Assembly: GCF_014203795.1 (NCBI RefSeq)
Contig: NZ_JACHJU010000002.1
Span: 372,001 to 436,000 of the forward strand
DNA length: 64,000 nt
Direction of reading: 5' to 3'
Source: Streptosporangium album
GTDB taxonomy: Bacteria > Actinomycetota > Actinomycetes > Streptosporangiales > Streptosporangiaceae
In this document: one piece after another, positions 62,897 to 64,000 of the stretch
Layout of the letters: every line of letters starts with the position of its first letter
Numbering within the stretch: position 1 is the stretch's first letter
Notes under the pieces: model-generated
Database searches by the model: none
What the model was told of the DNA's origin: nothing
The model's input: only the letters and a program-made list of their open reading frames with translations
Program-made: the position numbers and the translations under genes

Positions 62897-63427
62897 GTGC
62901 GCTACGCGGACGGCCCGACTGTGGAGTGCGATGTGCACATCGAGGCGGACCCGGCTCGGGTGTGGGAGCTGGTGATCGACATCGAGCTGCCCGCCCGGTT
63001 CAGCCCCGAGCTGCGGCGCGTGCGATGGCTGGACGACGCCGACCGGCCGGCGGTGAATGCCCGTTTCGAAGGCCACAACGACAATGCGGTGCTGGGCGAG
63101 TGGCGGACCGTCTCGTACGTGATTGAGCTGGACGCCCTGCGCGTGTTCGGTTGGGCCGTGGTCGATCCGGACGGCAGGTTCGGCGGAGGCACGGCCGACC
63201 CGCGAACCCCGATGGCCGCCTGGCGGTTCGACCTCGAACCCGAGGCCGGCGGCACTCGGCTGCGGCATGGCGCGCGGATCGGCCCGGCGCGTTCCGGACT
63301 CAGTCTGGCGATCGACCGCATGCCGGAGAAGGAGGAGGCCCTCGTTCGGCACCGGCTCGCTGGCCTGCTCGCCGGCATTCAGGACACGCTACTCGGCATC
63401 AAAACCCTCGCCGAGCAAACGGGCTGA
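62897..63427 (+). CDS. SRPBCC (polyketide cyclase/START-like) family protein
   Basis: A 176-residue single-domain protein: VECDVHIEADPARVWELVID, RVRWLDDADRPAVNARFEGH, EWRTVSYVIELDALRVFGWA and a C-terminal helix EALVRHRLAGLLAGIQDTLL, the helix-grip order of SRPBCC. GTG 62897 follows GAGAGGGGACGAGGAC; the ORF extension to 62783 is unsupported. It binds an unknown hydrophobic ligand. Confidence 0.82.
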   Translation: MRYADGPTVECDVHIEADPARVWELVIDIELPARFSPELRRVRWLDDADRPAVNARFEGHNDNAVLGEWRTVSYVIELDALRVFGWAVVDPDGRFGGGTADPRTPMAAWRFDLEPEAGGTRLRHGARIGPARSGLSLAIDRMPEKEEALVRHRLAGLLAGIQDTLLGIKTLAEQTG

Positions 63428-63823
63428 GCTCTCCTGCCGGGGGAGCGGGGCACACCCGGGGCACACGAGCACGAGAAAGGCTGTCAAACGACGAAAACCA
63501 ATGCACGGTGAAATCTCAGTTCGGAGCAGCTTTCGCGACGTAGCCCCAGGTAGCAAACTCGATGAGCCTATTTCCGCCACAAGTACGAGCCAGGTCGACG
63601 AGGCGGTCGCGGACGACCGCGCGTCATCCGACGTCACCCGGTATTGAGTGAATCCGCTAACTTGGGTCAAGTTATCCGCCTCCCGGGTCGCCGGCTGGAC
63701 CTCTCAACATCCGACTTTACGGATCTTGTGTTCTATCTGTTACCAAAGAGGGATTCAATGCCTTGTGTGGCAGGTTCAGGCTTCTGATCACGTATGTTCC
63801 GCCCACCCCCCCATGAGGTGATC
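63428..63823. other. Intergenic region upstream of the last gene
   Basis: No supported gene. A plus-strand frame (63123-63647) continues beyond the SRPBCC stop but lacks an SD. TTGTGT and TATCTGT near 63728-63742 may be part of the promoter of the secreted-protein gene. Confidence 0.35.
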
Positions 63824-64000
63824 GTGAAGAGGCGCCTGCTGCTTGCAGTGCTCGCGTCCGCGGGTATCGCCATTCCGCTGACGGTGATCCCGTCTTCGGC
63901 GACCGCAGATTCCACCCGGCCGTCCAGTTTCGAACATCTGGAGGGCGCGTTCAGCTACACGAAGTTCAAACCCGCCGCACTGGATCCCACCCGTCAGCTC
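63824..64000 (+). CDS. Secreted protein, N-terminus only (possibly an S8 subtilase)
   Basis: The frame from GTG 63824 (alternative GTG 63818), after GAGGTG, encodes a Sec signal KRRLLLAVLASAGIAIPLTV ending near SSATA-DS, then FEHLEGAFSYTKFKPAALDP. Runs past the window end. The ALDPTRQ segment after the signal is reminiscent of actinomycete subtilase propeptides, but too little is present to be sure. Confidence 0.55.
   Translation, partial: MKRRLLLAVLASAGIAIPLTVIPSSATADSTRPSSFEHLEGAFSYTKFKPAALDPTRQL

Overview
The window is high-GC actinomycete chromosome, most like the Streptosporangiaceae (Streptosporangium/Nonomuraea type). The reasons are strong G/C bias at third codon positions, many GTG/TTG starts, short overlapping stop/start junctions (GTGA, ATGA), a dgt-dnaG-HrdA-like sigma neighbourhood, a ZnuACB-Zur operon with an actinobacterial Zur box, a SAM-IV riboswitch (a class largely confined to actinobacteria), and CGNR, DUF5941 and DUF402 genes. 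Species is an inference; no rRNA or other decisive marker is present.

Layout. 1-2835: a partial periplasmic-binding-protein gene divergent from a MarR regulator, then glutamate dehydrogenase. 3089-7354: a PhoD-like phosphatase and an arginine-catabolism set (Lrp/AsnC regulator, a guanidine hydrolase that looks more like ArgZ/AgrE arginine dihydrolase than DDAH, and ornithine aminotransferase RocD). 7553-11504: a split CDP-alcohol phosphatidyltransferase/DUF5941 pair, recO and uppS. 11505-17346: a patchwork with an enoyl-CoA hydratase, a CGNR zinc-finger regulator, the zinc-uptake operon znuA-znuC-znuB-zur and three gene relics (SDR tail, beta-carbonic anhydrase tail, fdhD). 17363-29036: housekeeping genes (glyS, ppdK, dgt, dnaG, primary-type sigma factor) plus a Septum_form protein and an M23-fold lipoprotein that lacks metal ligands. 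29103-35594: EfeB-type Dyp peroxidase, a two-component system, an extraordinary Glu/Gln/Asp repeat secreted protein, and a GH63 glycosidase. 35760-38891: tRNA-Asn, a stand-alone nitric oxide synthase oxygenase, an enoyl-CoA hydratase and a DUF402 protein.

38908-48606 is a sulfur/methionine-linked block. A near-consensus promoter leads into a SAM-IV riboswitch, an 11-codon ORF, an FAD/NAD(P)-binding oxidoreductase and a complete SBP_bac_5-type ABC importer. An MFS exporter with a divergent MarR regulator follows, then a short Met-Met leader peptide with an attenuator hairpin upstream of a decayed methionyl-tRNA synthetase paralogue. I infer SAM-repressed import and oxidation of an organosulfur compound or peptide. 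galK follows.

49889-60157 is a mobile-element accretion site. A CAU-anticodon tRNA gene is followed by two further copies of its 3' half (55292-55339 and 60055-60098). Each of the three copies is followed by a paralogous terminator and integrase-3'-end sequence, which points to tandem integration of related elements. The cargo includes a truncated tyrosine integrase, IS3, IS66 and IS1380 family insertion sequences, a tRNA-Tyr-like 3' fragment, a small secreted protein, and a 27-residue peptide gene directly upstream of a TPR protein. 60422-64000 carries a TauE/SafE permease, a frameshifted gene, an SRPBCC protein and the start of a secreted protein.

Candidates for undescribed biology, in order: the peptide plus TPR pair (58135-59977); the riboswitch, 11-codon ORF, flavoprotein and importer operon (38908-46167); and the attenuator left in front of a dead MetRS paralogue (48090-48606).
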